Shown here piece after piece: positions 42,063-51,071 of a stretch of DNA of 64,000 nt; the first letter of the stretch is position 1, and each line of letters opens with the position of its first letter. The DNA is from Iamia sp035575815. GTDB lineage: Bacteria > Actinomycetota > Acidimicrobiia > Acidimicrobiales > Iamiaceae. The position numbers were made by a program, and so were the translations under genes. Location: assembly GCF_035575815.1 (NCBI RefSeq), contig NZ_DATLXO010000102.1:1-64000 (forward strand), written 5' to 3'. Under the pieces are notes generated by a model. It made no database searches. It was not told where the DNA came from and saw nothing but the letters and a program-made list of their open reading frames with translations.

Positions 42063-43703
42063 TGCAGCAGGCTGCGACGCACGGGACGGCGGCGCGCCTC
42101 GGCCTCACCTGCCGTTCCGCGGTGCGTCGTGGCCCCGACCACGGCCTGCCTCAGTTCCAAGGTCCCAAGCCTCCGCCGGATACCTGGCGCTTGCGTGGCC
42201 TACCGACGGAGCGGCGTCATCGAACTGTCGGACCCTGCAGGCGGTCGGGACGCGCACGATGGCGTGACCTGGAGCCTTGCCGGGAGCGGGCGTGACATGC
42301 GTTCGGGAGGGCGCATCGTCGGCAGGGGGACAGCTCGGACCGCGATCCGCCGGGCGTCTGTGCCGGGACCGCAGACTTTCTGGTCAGGTTGCAGGCGGAG
42401 GAATGGCCCGTAGGCCGCGATCCCCCGAGCGTGACGGGCAACGTCGAGCTGCTGCATCCCAACCGCGAGCCCAAGCGGATCGAGGTCCCCATGCGCCTGA
42501 GCGCGAGGTTTGCGGGCGGACGAGCGGTTCGGCCTGCGCCGGCACGGAGCCGGAACCGGTCCACCGGTTGCACTGCCCCGTCTCTGGTTCAGGGTGCGCC
42601 GAGTCGCCACCCGTCGCGAGACGCACCGGCGGTCAAGGGCACGGGGCCGGGCCGCCGCCGGGGCCCGAAGGACAAAGACCGCAGATGCGACCGACCGCTC
42701 GAGCCGGTCCCCACCGCCGGGGAGCCGGGCATGGTGCCCGGCTCGCTCGGGCTGGCGAGAGCGACTTCCGCTGTCCCCACCACGAGGGTGCTGGGGGATC
42801 AAGTCGGTGTCCTCGTTGCAGTCCCACCTCCCCCTCAACCCCGCGGGCGAACGACGGAAGGCAGGCGAAGCCTTCGCAGGGGGACCTTCGATCGAGCGCT
42901 CGCCGCACCGGTCTCCGACGGCACCCATCGAGGCGGACGGACCGTCGCATCGCTTCGGCGAAGATGGCGCCGCGGCCCGGATGACCATGACCAGCGGGGA
43001 CGACATCGCGGCCTCAGCGGGAACGTCGCCACCTCCCCGCCAGAGGGCCAAGGTGCGTCGTCCACCATGACGGACCGACCGGGCCGGGTCCATCGCGCAG
43101 GTAGCCGAAGCGGCCGCCGAGGCGGCTGTCGTACGCGATGTAGCGGGTCGATGCCGTGCAGCCCGGCGGCGATCACCCCGGCGTGCTCTCCGGGCCCGCC
43201 CCGACCTCACCGGCCGACCGCGGCGAGGCGAGCCGGAGCGGGTCCTGGGTCGGAACCCACCCAGGGCCCGACAGCCGGCAGCCGCACATCAGGCACGCAG
43301 TTCGCCATGGACGAGGCGACCGGGTCCGGGCCCGAGGAGGACGACGAGGGGCTGGCTCTCCCCGGCGCGCCGGACGCCGCGATCAGCCCGTCGACCGTGG
43401 TGGGACGGAACCATGTTGCGCCGCCACGGGAGGGCCATGCAAAGGAGCGCCTTGCATCTCTGCAGGGCCGGTCGCCTTGCACGGCTACCTCGAGCAGATC
43501 GGGGATCGACCTGGTCGTACCCTCGGGGCGGATCCCGCCGCCCCGGTCTCTCTCCGATGGGAGGACCCCGGGTGATCCCGGTGCCGACGCAGCCGGAGTC
43601 GAGCGCGGAGAGATCGCCGCGGCCTCAGCCGACCGGGGCGCCCGGGGGATCACTCACGGCGTCCAGCCGAGCGGGAGGGCCCCATGCCGCCCGGGCCCGG
43701 GGG

Positions 43704-43802
43704 CGCCCCTTCGACCGATGCGCGGCCGCGAACTAGCCGTCGGTATCGGCACACGACGGACGACCGCCGGGACGCCCCTTCGACCGATGCGGGGCCACGA
43801 AC
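43704..43802. repeat. Two 30-bp direct repeats, 69 bases apart
   Basis: CGCCCCTTCGACCGATGCG at 43704 and 43773, each followed by a similar GGCC-GAAC tail. They lie in the gene-free stretch. Confidence 0.75.
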
Positions 43803-45190
43803 CCCTGCCGCCGCCGCCCGCTCGGCCGAGGTCCAACACGATCTCAGCGACCGCCCGGCGCTCGACCTGTCGCGGGCGTCGGCAGCGACGACGACCTCCC
43901 CGACGGTGCCGTCGAGGCGGTCGTCAGCGTCTTCAGCAACCGTCCGGTCTGGCCGAGCTATGCGCACCCGGAGATGGTCGATCGGTGCGGAGGCTCGGGT
44001 GGCGCTGCAGCCGGTGGCGGCGAAGGAGAGGCGGCTCCACCGCATCGGCCCTGAAACAGCGCGAGGGGCGTCGCCTCAGCTCACGTCGCGTCGCGCCGCC
44101 ATGCACCCCCGCCCCCTCGTCGACGAGACGCAGAACCCGGCCGGCGAGCCGGTCCCCCGGCACCGGACCCCCAGCCGCTCGGCGAGGAGATGTGCCGGCG
44201 GCACGCGGTCCTCGGCAACGCGAACGTAGGCACGCCTTCGCGGAACGCGCTGACGCACCCGAGCCGCGGCCTTGAGGTACCGTTCCCCCTCGCGTCGCAC
44301 ACTCCTTCCCGGAGGGGAAGGCGACCGACGATCACGAGGGGTGACCATGAGTGCGGCGCCACCGAGCACCGGTCGGAGTCAGGCGAGGGGCGCCCTCGCC
44401 TCTGCGCCGAGCGCGCGCCGGTGCATCACGCCGCAGGCAGCGGCGACGACGAGCTCGGGTTGCCCAGCGCAGGCGACTACCCCGTGGTGGCCCTCGACTC
44501 GACCGCGCCACCGTCGGCCGGAAGGTGCCCGACACCGACGAGGCGACCGGCCCCGGGTGCGGGCCGCCGATCCCTGGTGGCGATCTCGCTTCCCACCGAC
44601 CGTTCCCGGCGACCGTTCCCGACATCGGCGCACAGGGCGGTCCTCGGGGGGCGGGGCCGGCACCGGCCCCCACCACGCTCCCTCGGACGCCCATCCTCGT
44701 CGCAGAGCTCAGTCGTGCGGCGCTTGCTCGATGGACCCGTCCACTCGCCACAGGCGATCGCCTCGTCGCGGCACCGATCGGCCGCTCGTCACGGTTCGGC
44801 CGTGTCCTGAGAGATCGGCACCATGAAACCGTCCCCCGGCCCCGGCACGCGCCCATGAGCAGCAGCAGACCCATGGCGCCCAAGGTGGCTGGTGGCTTTC
44901 GTGCCGAGTCCCGCTGGGCGAGCCTGCAAAACGCTGGCCACGTTCTTCCCGTCGCCCTGTGGACATCGCTTCTCCGGCGATCCTGTCGGGAGGCCGATAT
45001 TGGTGTCGTTCGCGCCGCCCGCTTTGGCACCAGCACCTAGGCCGTCCGAACGGTGTCGAAGACCCGGCGCACCCGCGGCGCCCCGCTAGGGGTCACCTTC
45101 TCGGTCACCATGGCGACGTTTTGCGACATTCGCCTGTGGCTTCGCGGCTCGACGCGGAGTTCCCGCCGCCCGATTGCGGTGCGCCTGAAG

Positions 45191-45206
45191 TGTTCCACGT
45201 GGAACA
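45191..45206. promoter_or_regulatory. parS: parS site 2
   Basis: TGTTCCACGTGGAACA, identical to site 1, 26 bases behind the rsmG stop and 3.1 kb from site 1. Confidence 0.95.
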
Positions 45207-45231
45207 CCGGCGCTGCCCTTCGATGCAGGCC

Positions 45232-45858
45232 TCAGAAGAGTGGTCGCCGAGCGGGGCGTCCTGGGCGGCGGGGATATTGATCGGGACATGACCTGACCTG
45301 CCGCAAGCGACTGAAGGCGAAGCCATCGATGAGGTGGTGCCCGTCGAGCTCCAGACCGAGGAGGTTCAGACCGGGAACATCCCACCGTCCACCGGCGCCG
45401 CCAGGGGGGTCGCTGACCACCAGCACGCCGCCCACCTGCAGCAGCGGCGCCGCGCACTCCGCCGTCACTGCCGGGGGGCCGAAGCTGCGGGCGGTCACCA
45501 CCGGGACAGACCCACGGAGCCCCTCGGCCCGTCCCGCCTCCTCCGCCCGCGCCCAGTGGACCCGCACGCGGGGGGCCAGTCCGAGGTCGGCCACGCACAG
45601 CTCCAGGAAGGTGCAACGCCTCTGACTGCTATCGAGGAGCACCACCTCAGCGTCAGGCCAGGATCCGGCCGCGAGCACCAGCCCCGGGACGCCGCCCCCG
45701 CTGCCCAGGTCGACCGCTCGATCGGGCGGGATGCCCGCTGCGGGCGCGAAGGCCAGACTGTGGGCGCACAGGACCTCTGCGGAGTCCGGGCCCAACACGC
45801 CACGCCCCCGCTGACGGTCCAACACCGTCGTGAGGGTCTCACGGTCCGGGGCAGTCAC
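45232..45858 (-). CDS. rsmG: 16S rRNA (guanine-527-N7)-methyltransferase
   Basis: 208 residues. SAM motif AVDLGSGGGVPGLVLA (about 48-63), then VVLLDSSQRRCTFLE. The C-terminus QYPRRPGRPARRPLF fits the family. It methylates G527 of 16S rRNA. GTG start at 45858. It is located between jag and the long gene-free stretch. Confidence 0.95.
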   Translation of the reverse strand: MTAPDRETLTTVLDRQRGRGVLGPDSAEVLCAHSLAFAPAAGIPPDRAVDLGSGGGVPGLVLAAGSWPDAEVVLLDSSQRRCTFLELCVADLGLAPRVRVHWARAEEAGRAEGLRGSVPVVTARSFGPPAVTAECAAPLLQVGGVLVVSDPPGGAGGRWDVPGLNLLGLELDGHHLIDGFAFSRLRQVRSCPDQYPRRPGRPARRPLF

Positions 45859-45966
45859 GGCTCGCGTCCGGCGACCATGGCGCCATCATCGCCGAGCGAC
45901 GATCCCCCGAGGCCCGACATCCGGAGGAAAGATCGAGCCTTGAGGGTCCCGGGACACGCGGGACGA

Positions 45967-46929
45967 TCAGGAGTCGGGCAGAACGACGACGTGACGACGA
46001 GGCTCCTCACCCTCCGAGGTCGTTCGCACACCATCGATGCCGTTGATCGTGTCGTGCACGACCTTGCGATCGGGAGGCGACATCGGCTCGAGGGCCTTGG
46101 CCGTCTCCGAGCTGCGCACGTCCTCGGCGATCTTGGTGGCGAAGCTACCCAGGGCCTCGCGTCGACGCTCCCGGTACCCGCCGATGTCGATGCGGACCCT
46201 GCCCTCTTGGCCCTCGGGAGCCAGCCGGAACACCACGGTGCGGGCCAGCTCGTGGACCGCCTGCAACGTCAGGCCGCGGGGCCCGATCAGCAGCCCGAGG
46301 TCGTCGCCGATCACTCGCACCTCGCGCGTCTCGTCGTCGATCTCGGCCACCTCGATGGTGGCCTCGGCGCCGAAGGCATCGACCAGCCCGCTGAGGAAGC
46401 TCTCCACGCAGGCGACGTGCTCGTCGAGGGTGAGGGTATCGGTGTCGGTGTCCACGCTGTCTCCTTGGTGGGGCCGGGACGACCCCTTGTCACGAGCTTC
46501 GTACCGCGGCGCGGAGCCGAGGGCGGCCGGCTCGGCGGACTGGTTGCTGCGGCGGGAGCGGCGCGGCGGCGCCTCGTTCCCAGGATCGGTCCCGCCCCCG
46601 GCTGCCATGGGTGCATCGTCGCCGCTCGCGGCAGTCGGGGCGTCCGAACGACCACCCGTCGGGGCCTTGTCGGTCGTAGGTCGGTCGCTGCGACCCTTGC
46701 CCGAGGAGCGCTTGCGGTCACGTCGCTCCTGCTTGGGTGGGTGCGGACGGGGCTTCACCCGGGCCCGGACGCGGGCCTTGCCCTTGGTCCGACCGAACAG
46801 ACCAGGTCGGGGCGCTTCGAGCACCTCGATCTCGGCGTCGGCCTCGTCGATGCCGAGGTTCTCAAGGACCTTGTCCTTGGCCTCCTCGACCGTGCTGGCT
46901 GCGGTTTCAACCCATTCCACCGTGTTCAC
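45967..46929 (-). CDS. jag: Jag / KhpB RNA-binding protein (Jag_N, KH, R3H)
   Basis: 320 residues. Jag_N domain at 1-50 (VETAASTVEEAKDKVLENLG), then a 110-residue charged linker. KH domain with DDLGLLIGPRGLTLQAVHEL (GxxG present), then R3H with YRERRREALGSFATKIAEDV. It binds RNA and cooperates with YidC in other bacteria. GTG start overlapping the yidC stop (GTGA), so translation is coupled. The linker is longer than usual. Confidence 0.93.
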   Translation of the reverse strand: MNTVEWVETAASTVEEAKDKVLENLGIDEADAEIEVLEAPRPGLFGRTKGKARVRARVKPRPHPPKQERRDRKRSSGKGRSDRPTTDKAPTGGRSDAPTAASGDDAPMAAGGGTDPGNEAPPRRSRRSNQSAEPAALGSAPRYEARDKGSSRPHQGDSVDTDTDTLTLDEHVACVESFLSGLVDAFGAEATIEVAEIDDETREVRVIGDDLGLLIGPRGLTLQAVHELARTVVFRLAPEGQEGRVRIDIGGYRERRREALGSFATKIAEDVRSSETAKALEPMSPPDRKVVHDTINGIDGVRTTSEGEEPRRHVVVLPDS

Positions 46930-48092
46930 GTCCTCTTCTTCTTCTTCTTGGAGCGGTTCTGGTTCGCAGGCGCGGCCGGTCGGGCCGGCGCCTTGCGGGC
47001 AGGGGCCTTGGTCCCCGTCTTGGTCGTGGAGCCCGACCGCGAGGGCGAGCTCGGTTTGGATGAGGGCTTCGATCCCGATGTCGCAGGGGCCGAGCCCTTC
47101 GCAGCGCCGTTGCTCCTCGGGGTCTCGGTCCCGGCCTTCGACGGCAGCTGGATGAGGCCACCGAGGAGGCTCCGGCTGCCGGTCGGCACCGTGTCCTTCC
47201 TTGACACTTTGTCAGCGGTGGTGTCGATGGCACCGTCGCGTCCCTTGGCACCGACCTTCGCCTCGCGATCGGCCTGGGCCTTCTCGCTGTACATGGTGTG
47301 GGTGATGAACGCCTGTTGGCCGATGCGGTAGAGGTTCGAGACCAGGAAGTACAACACGATGCCGGCGGGCAGGGTGAGGGAGAAGATCGGCAGGAAGAAG
47401 GGCATAACCTTCATCAGCATCTGCTGCTGCGAGTTGATCTGGGGCTGGTTGCCGGCGTTGCGGGCCTGGATCTGACGCTGCTGGTACCAGGCCGTGATCC
47501 CGATGAGCAACACGAGGACCAGGTAGGGGAGGGCGTCGACGAGGCCCTCGGAGAACTTGTTGGTGAAGGTGTCGGCCAGGTCGAGCCCGAAGGACTGCAT
47601 CTCGCGGACATCGTCGAGCGCCTGGTAGAGGCCTGTCTCGTGGTCGAGGTAGCCGGGGTCGAAGGTGCCGAAGCCGCTGTAGGTGCCGCCACCGTCGGGG
47701 TTGCGGGCGAAGAGGCCCGCAGCGCGGCCCATGTCGCTGCCGTAGCCCGGGAGCTTCACCAAGCCGATCAACACGCGGTAGAGCACGATGAACACCGGCA
47801 TCTGCACCACGAGCGGCAGGCAGCCACCGAGCGGGTTGATGTTGTGCTCCTTGTAGAACGCCATCATCTCTTCGTTGAGCTTCTGGCGGTCGTCTTTGTG
47901 CTTCGCTTGCAGCTTGCGCAGCTCGGGCTGCAGCTGCTGCATGGCGATCATCGAGCGGGTGCTCTTGAGCGTCAGCGGCGTGACCACGACCATCACCGCG
48001 AGGGTGAGGAGCATGATGGCCCCGCCGAAGGACGAGGTCAGGTCATAGAGGTACGCCAGGACGGTGGCGATGGCGTCGAAGAGGAAGTCCAT
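46926..48092 (-). CDS. yidC: YidC/Oxa1 membrane protein insertase
   Basis: 388 residues. Five or so membrane helices, starting with a YidC2-type core: PLTLKSTRSMIAMQQLQPEL, then NPLGGCLPLVVQMPVFIVLY. The long basic tail (about 295-388) ends RSKKKKKRT and may bind ribosomes. It has no large periplasmic P1 domain, as in Gram-positive YidC. Coupled with yidD (TGATG) and jag (GTGA). Confidence 0.96.
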   Translation of the reverse strand: MDFLFDAIATVLAYLYDLTSSFGGAIMLLTLAVMVVVTPLTLKSTRSMIAMQQLQPELRKLQAKHKDDRQKLNEEMMAFYKEHNINPLGGCLPLVVQMPVFIVLYRVLIGLVKLPGYGSDMGRAAGLFARNPDGGGTYSGFGTFDPGYLDHETGLYQALDDVREMQSFGLDLADTFTNKFSEGLVDALPYLVLVLLIGITAWYQQRQIQARNAGNQPQINSQQQMLMKVMPFFLPIFSLTLPAGIVLYFLVSNLYRIGQQAFITHTMYSEKAQADREAKVGAKGRDGAIDTTADKVSRKDTVPTGSRSLLGGLIQLPSKAGTETPRSNGAAKGSAPATSGSKPSSKPSSPSRSGSTTKTGTKAPARKAPARPAAPANQNRSKKKKKRT

Positions 48093-48355
48093 CAGGCGAT
48101 CCGATCAGCAGGACGAGAGACATCGGGGACAGGGTCCCACCCGTGCCCTCCGAAGGGGTGGCAGCGGCACAGCCGCCGGACTGCAAGCCAGGCACCGCGA
48201 CCCGCGCCGTGGGTCGCAACGGCCTCGATGGCGTAGCTGCTGCAGGAGGGCTCAAACCGGCACGGCGAGGGACGCCCGGCGCGAAGACCTTGGTAGGAGC
48301 GCAGGCCGCCGCCCAGGAGGCGGGCGCCGACCCCGGGGGTGGACGAGGCGTTCAT
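48092..48355 (-). CDS. yidD: Membrane protein insertion efficiency factor
   Basis: 87 residues. CRFEPSCSSYAIEAVATHG and RRLCRCHPFGGHGWDPVPD are the YidD hallmark, with three conserved Cys. Its ATG at 48355 is just after the rnpA stop. It supports YidC insertion at the membrane. Confidence 0.94.
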   Translation of the reverse strand: MNASSTPGVGARLLGGGLRSYQGLRAGRPSPCRFEPSCSSYAIEAVATHGAGRGAWLAVRRLCRCHPFGGHGWDPVPDVSRPADRIA

Positions 48356-48360
48356 GGGTC

Positions 48361-48708
48361 TCAGGCTCCTGCCGGGCGAGGGGTCGAGGCCCGCACGAGC
48401 GCCCGCTCGAGGTCGCGACGCACCGCCGGGAACGGCGCCCGGGCGACGGGGGCCCCGGCGCTGATCACCATGGCCCCGGCGGGCACGGCACCCGCCGCGA
48501 GGAGCTCGCCGAGAGCGGCCCGGAGCCGGCGGCGGATGCGGTTGCGCACCACGGCGGTGCCGGTGCGGCGCCCGATCGCGAACGCGACGACGCAACGATC
48601 TCCCTCGCCAGATCCGACGTGGCGAACGGTCACGGGACCGGACCGGCCCCGTCGTCCCTGCTCGCGGACGGTGGACAGGGTGCGGCGATCACGAAGTGGC
48701 GCGATCAA
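48361..48708 (-). CDS. rnpA: Ribonuclease P protein component
   Basis: 115 residues. APLRDRRTLSTVREQGRR at the start and the RNA-binding box GTAVVRNRIRRRLRAAL. It binds RNase P RNA for tRNA 5' processing. The start is a TTG that overlaps the rpmH stop (TTGA). No ATG or GTG lies in a suitable position, so the TTG was chosen. Confidence 0.9.
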   Translation of the reverse strand: MIAPLRDRRTLSTVREQGRRGRSGPVTVRHVGSGEGDRCVVAFAIGRRTGTAVVRNRIRRRLRAALGELLAAGAVPAGAMVISAGAPVARAPFPAVRRDLERALVRASTPRPAGA

Positions 48709-48839
48709 GCTGACAGGCGAGCGCGGCCCTTGTGGCGGCGGTTGCGCAGCACGGCGCGCCCGGCCTTGGTCGACATCCGCTTCCGGAACCCGTGGCGCTT
48801 GGAGCGACGACGGACGTTGGGCTGGTAGGTGCGCTTCAC
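48705..48839 (-). CDS. rpmH: 50S ribosomal protein L34
   Basis: 44 residues: KRTYQPNVRRRSKRHGFRKR, the L34 signature, ending RARLSA. GTG start at 48839 with GAGGAGAG in front. First gene of the rpmH-rnpA-yidD-yidC-jag operon, divergent from dnaA. Confidence 0.97.
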   Translation of the reverse strand: MKRTYQPNVRRRSKRHGFRKRMSTKAGRAVLRNRRHKGRARLSA

Positions 48840-49251
48840 TGCTCTCCTCCTCGGACACCGCGGCCTCCTCGCCCCGGACCCCACCGCCGGAGGCGGGGGA
48901 TCCCGTACCGATCTCCAAGCCACCGAAGCCGGGGCCTCGGCGCCGACCAGACAGGGGGCAGGCGCGGGAGCCCCGTGAGACCGGGACCAGGTCGCCACGG
49001 TAGGTGCCGCCTCCTCCCATGGGCAACACGGGGTTGCGGGAGAGGGCGGTCCAGGCCGGGCGGGGATCCCACTCGCGTGGCCCTTGCGCCCTCCTCGGAC
49101 CTCGGTGGTACGGTCCTCAACTCGCAACCTGGGCCTCCCTTGTCAGCCCCGGTTCGGGAGACGACGACCCACCGCCTCTGGTGGTCTCCTCCGTCGTTGT
49201 CCACAGATGTGGATCCCTGTGTGGACGAGGAGAAAGTGAGACACCCGAGCC
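48840..49251. other. rpmH-dnaA intergenic region
   Basis: 412 bases holding both divergent promoters. TTGCGC (49084) and TACGGT (49109) with 19-base spacing could be the dnaA promoter. DnaA boxes follow at 49197-49228. No gene. Confidence 0.6.
49197..49228. promoter_or_regulatory. DnaA boxes upstream of dnaA
   Basis: TTGTCCACA (49197-49205), minus-strand GGATCCACA (49208-49216) and TCGTCCACA (49220-49228). They suit autoregulation of dnaA or an origin arm. Confidence 0.65.
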
Positions 49252-50709
49252 GTGGGTGACGCCGACCTGCTCTGGGGCACGTGCTGCGACCTCCTGCGCG
49301 AGCAGGTGACCGACGGGGTCTGGAAGTCCACGTTCCAGGGCATCCGGGCCGTGTCGATCGACGACCGGCGCCTGGTCGTCGCGGTCCCGAGCGGCGTCGT
49401 GGCCGACCGGATCCACGGCCGGTACCGCTCCCTGGTCGACGAAGCCATCGAGGCCGTCCAGGGCGAGGCCCTCGAGCTCGTCGTGGAGGTGCACGCCGCG
49501 CCGGAGACCCGTCCGGGCTCTGATCTCCCGCGGAGCGCGGATGGCGTCGCGCCGGGCGCAGCCATCGACGCCGCTCCACCGGTCCGGACCAGCGAGGTAG
49601 CGTTCGACGGCGGGAGTGACCCTGGGGCCCCGGCGCCACCCCGTCACGACAGCTTCGATTCCCTGCGCCCCCCGGCGGCGGGATCGGTCGACGCCCTCTA
49701 CACCTTCGACGACTTCGTGATCGGCCAGTCCAACCGCTTCGCCTTCGCGGCGTCGATGGCCGTGGCCGAGACCCCGGGGCGGGCCTACAACCCCCTGTTC
49801 ATCTACGGCGACGCCGGGTTGGGCAAGACCCACCTCCTGCAGTCCATGCGCACCTACATGGCAGAGAACTACCCGGGGAAGGTGGTCCGGTACGTCTCGA
49901 CCGAGAGCTTCCTGAACGACTTCATCGAGTGCATCCGCCTCAAGACGATGACCGACTTCAAGCGCCGCTACCGCGAGCTCGACGTGCTGCTGGTCGACGA
50001 CATCCAGTTCATCGAGGGCGCTGAGCGGTTCCAGGAGGAGTTCTTCCACACCTTCAACGAGCTGCACGCGCGCCGCAGCCAGATCGTGCTCACCTCGGAT
50101 CGTTCGCCCGACTCCATCGCGACCCTGGAGCACCGCCTGCGGAGCCGGTTCAAGATGGGACTGATCACCGACATCCAACCGCCGGACATCGAGACCCGCC
50201 TCGCCATCCTGCGCAAGAAGGCCGAGCGGACCCCGATCCCGGTGCCTGACGACGTCCTCGACTTCATCGCCACCAACATCACCGACAACATTCGCGAGCT
50301 CGAGGGCGCGCTGACCCGGGTGTCGGCCTACGCCTCTCTGTACCAGCGCGAGCTGGGGGTGAGCCTGGCCGAGCAGATCCTCTCCGACATCCTCGGCGAC
50401 AGCCAGAGCCGCTCGGTCAGTCCGGCGATGATCCTCGAGAAGGTCTCCCAGCGCTACGGGTTCAGCGTCGAGGAGATCACCGGCAAGAGCCGGCGCCGGC
50501 CGCTGGTGATCGCCCGCCAGGTGGCCATGTACGTGATCCGCGAGCTCACCGACCTGAGCTACCCGGCCATCGCCCGTGACTTCGGCGGGCGCGACCACAC
50601 CACGGTGATGCACGCGGTGAGCAAGATCGAGGCCCTCATGGGCGAGCGCAAGGCGATCTTCCACCAGGTGCAAGCCATCGTCCAGGAGCTGAAGAAGGGC
50701 GCCTCGTGA
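49252..50709 (+). CDS. dnaA: Chromosomal replication initiator protein DnaA
   Basis: 485 residues. Domain I at 1-80, a disordered domain II (about 85-145), and AAA+ domain III with FIYGDAGLGKTHLLQSM (Walker A) and VLLVDDIQFIEG (Walker B). Domain IV has the signature FGGRDHTTVMHAVSKIEAL. GTG start. It opens oriC and loads DnaB. Boxes sit on both sides of the gene. Confidence 0.98.
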   Translation: MGDADLLWGTCCDLLREQVTDGVWKSTFQGIRAVSIDDRRLVVAVPSGVVADRIHGRYRSLVDEAIEAVQGEALELVVEVHAAPETRPGSDLPRSADGVAPGAAIDAAPPVRTSEVAFDGGSDPGAPAPPRHDSFDSLRPPAAGSVDALYTFDDFVIGQSNRFAFAASMAVAETPGRAYNPLFIYGDAGLGKTHLLQSMRTYMAENYPGKVVRYVSTESFLNDFIECIRLKTMTDFKRRYRELDVLLVDDIQFIEGAERFQEEFFHTFNELHARRSQIVLTSDRSPDSIATLEHRLRSRFKMGLITDIQPPDIETRLAILRKKAERTPIPVPDDVLDFIATNITDNIRELEGALTRVSAYASLYQRELGVSLAEQILSDILGDSQSRSVSPAMILEKVSQRYGFSVEEITGKSRRRPLVIARQVAMYVIRELTDLSYPAIARDFGGRDHTTVMHAVSKIEALMGERKAIFHQVQAIVQELKKGAS

Positions 50710-51071
50710 CCTCGGGCCGCGGACGCCCGCGCGCTCGTTCTGTGGAACAGCAGTGGAAGACGGTGGGGGCCGGGCGCCGATCGATGGTGGACACCGCCGT
50801 GGAGAAGGTGGCCGCCCGGTGGACGCGGTCGGGGCCATCCGCGCTGATGCCCGCCCCCCTGTGGAACGCTGGGGACGGCTGTGGACGACCCGAACCCACT
50901 CTGACCAGCGGGATCGCCAGGTTGTCCACGATCCACAGGCACCCCTACGACGACGACCTGAGCGACAGCTGTGTTGTGGGAGAGTGCACCTTGCCCCATG
51001 GGGCCCCCGGCCCCCACAACGACTGCTCTCCGCAGTGACTGCACACTCCTCAAAGAAAGGGAGCCACGACG
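50710..51071. other. oriC: Candidate oriC (dnaA-dnaN intergenic region)
   Basis: 362 bases without a gene. DnaA-box-like words are TGTGGAACA (50741), TGTGGAACG (50860), TGTGGACGA (50880), TTGTCCACG (50922) and a nearby ATCCACAGG. In most actinobacteria oriC lies exactly here. A strongly AT-rich unwinding element is not visible. Confidence 0.75.

Larger units (their letters stand above)
41206..45231. other. 4.0-kb stretch with no convincing gene, holding both parS sites
   Basis: Six-frame reading gives only Arg/Pro/Ser-rich frames without recognisable domains or ribosome sites. Short pieces do have genomic codon use: 43836-44054 plus (DDDLPDGAVEAVVSVFS), 43309-43440 plus (MDEATGSGPEEDDEGLALP), 42330-42520 plus, and a minus piece near 43165 (GVIAAGLHGID then RYIAYDSRLGGRFGYL) needing one base removed. 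They look like relics of decayed genes. Confidence 0.65.

Noticed and set aside
42389..44275. 628-codon plus frame in the gene-free segment
   Set aside because: Composition changes to Arg/Pro-rich after about 40 codons, no recognisable domain, no ribosome site; only short parts look coding.
44347..44826. ORF with a good GAGGGG ribosome site in the gene-free segment
   Set aside because: The frame soon becomes Arg/Thr/Pro-rich, and a coding-like piece (GSGDDELGLPSAGDYPVVAL) lies in another frame; probably a gene relic, not a working gene.
42047..45206. The two 16-base palindromes as ends of a mobile element
   Set aside because: They are exact parS sites next to parA/parB, and no transposase or target duplication is seen.
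47203..47216. TTGACACTTTGTCAG as a second copy of the 39155 dyad
   Set aside because: It lies inside yidC coding sequence and is an imperfect dyad; probably chance.
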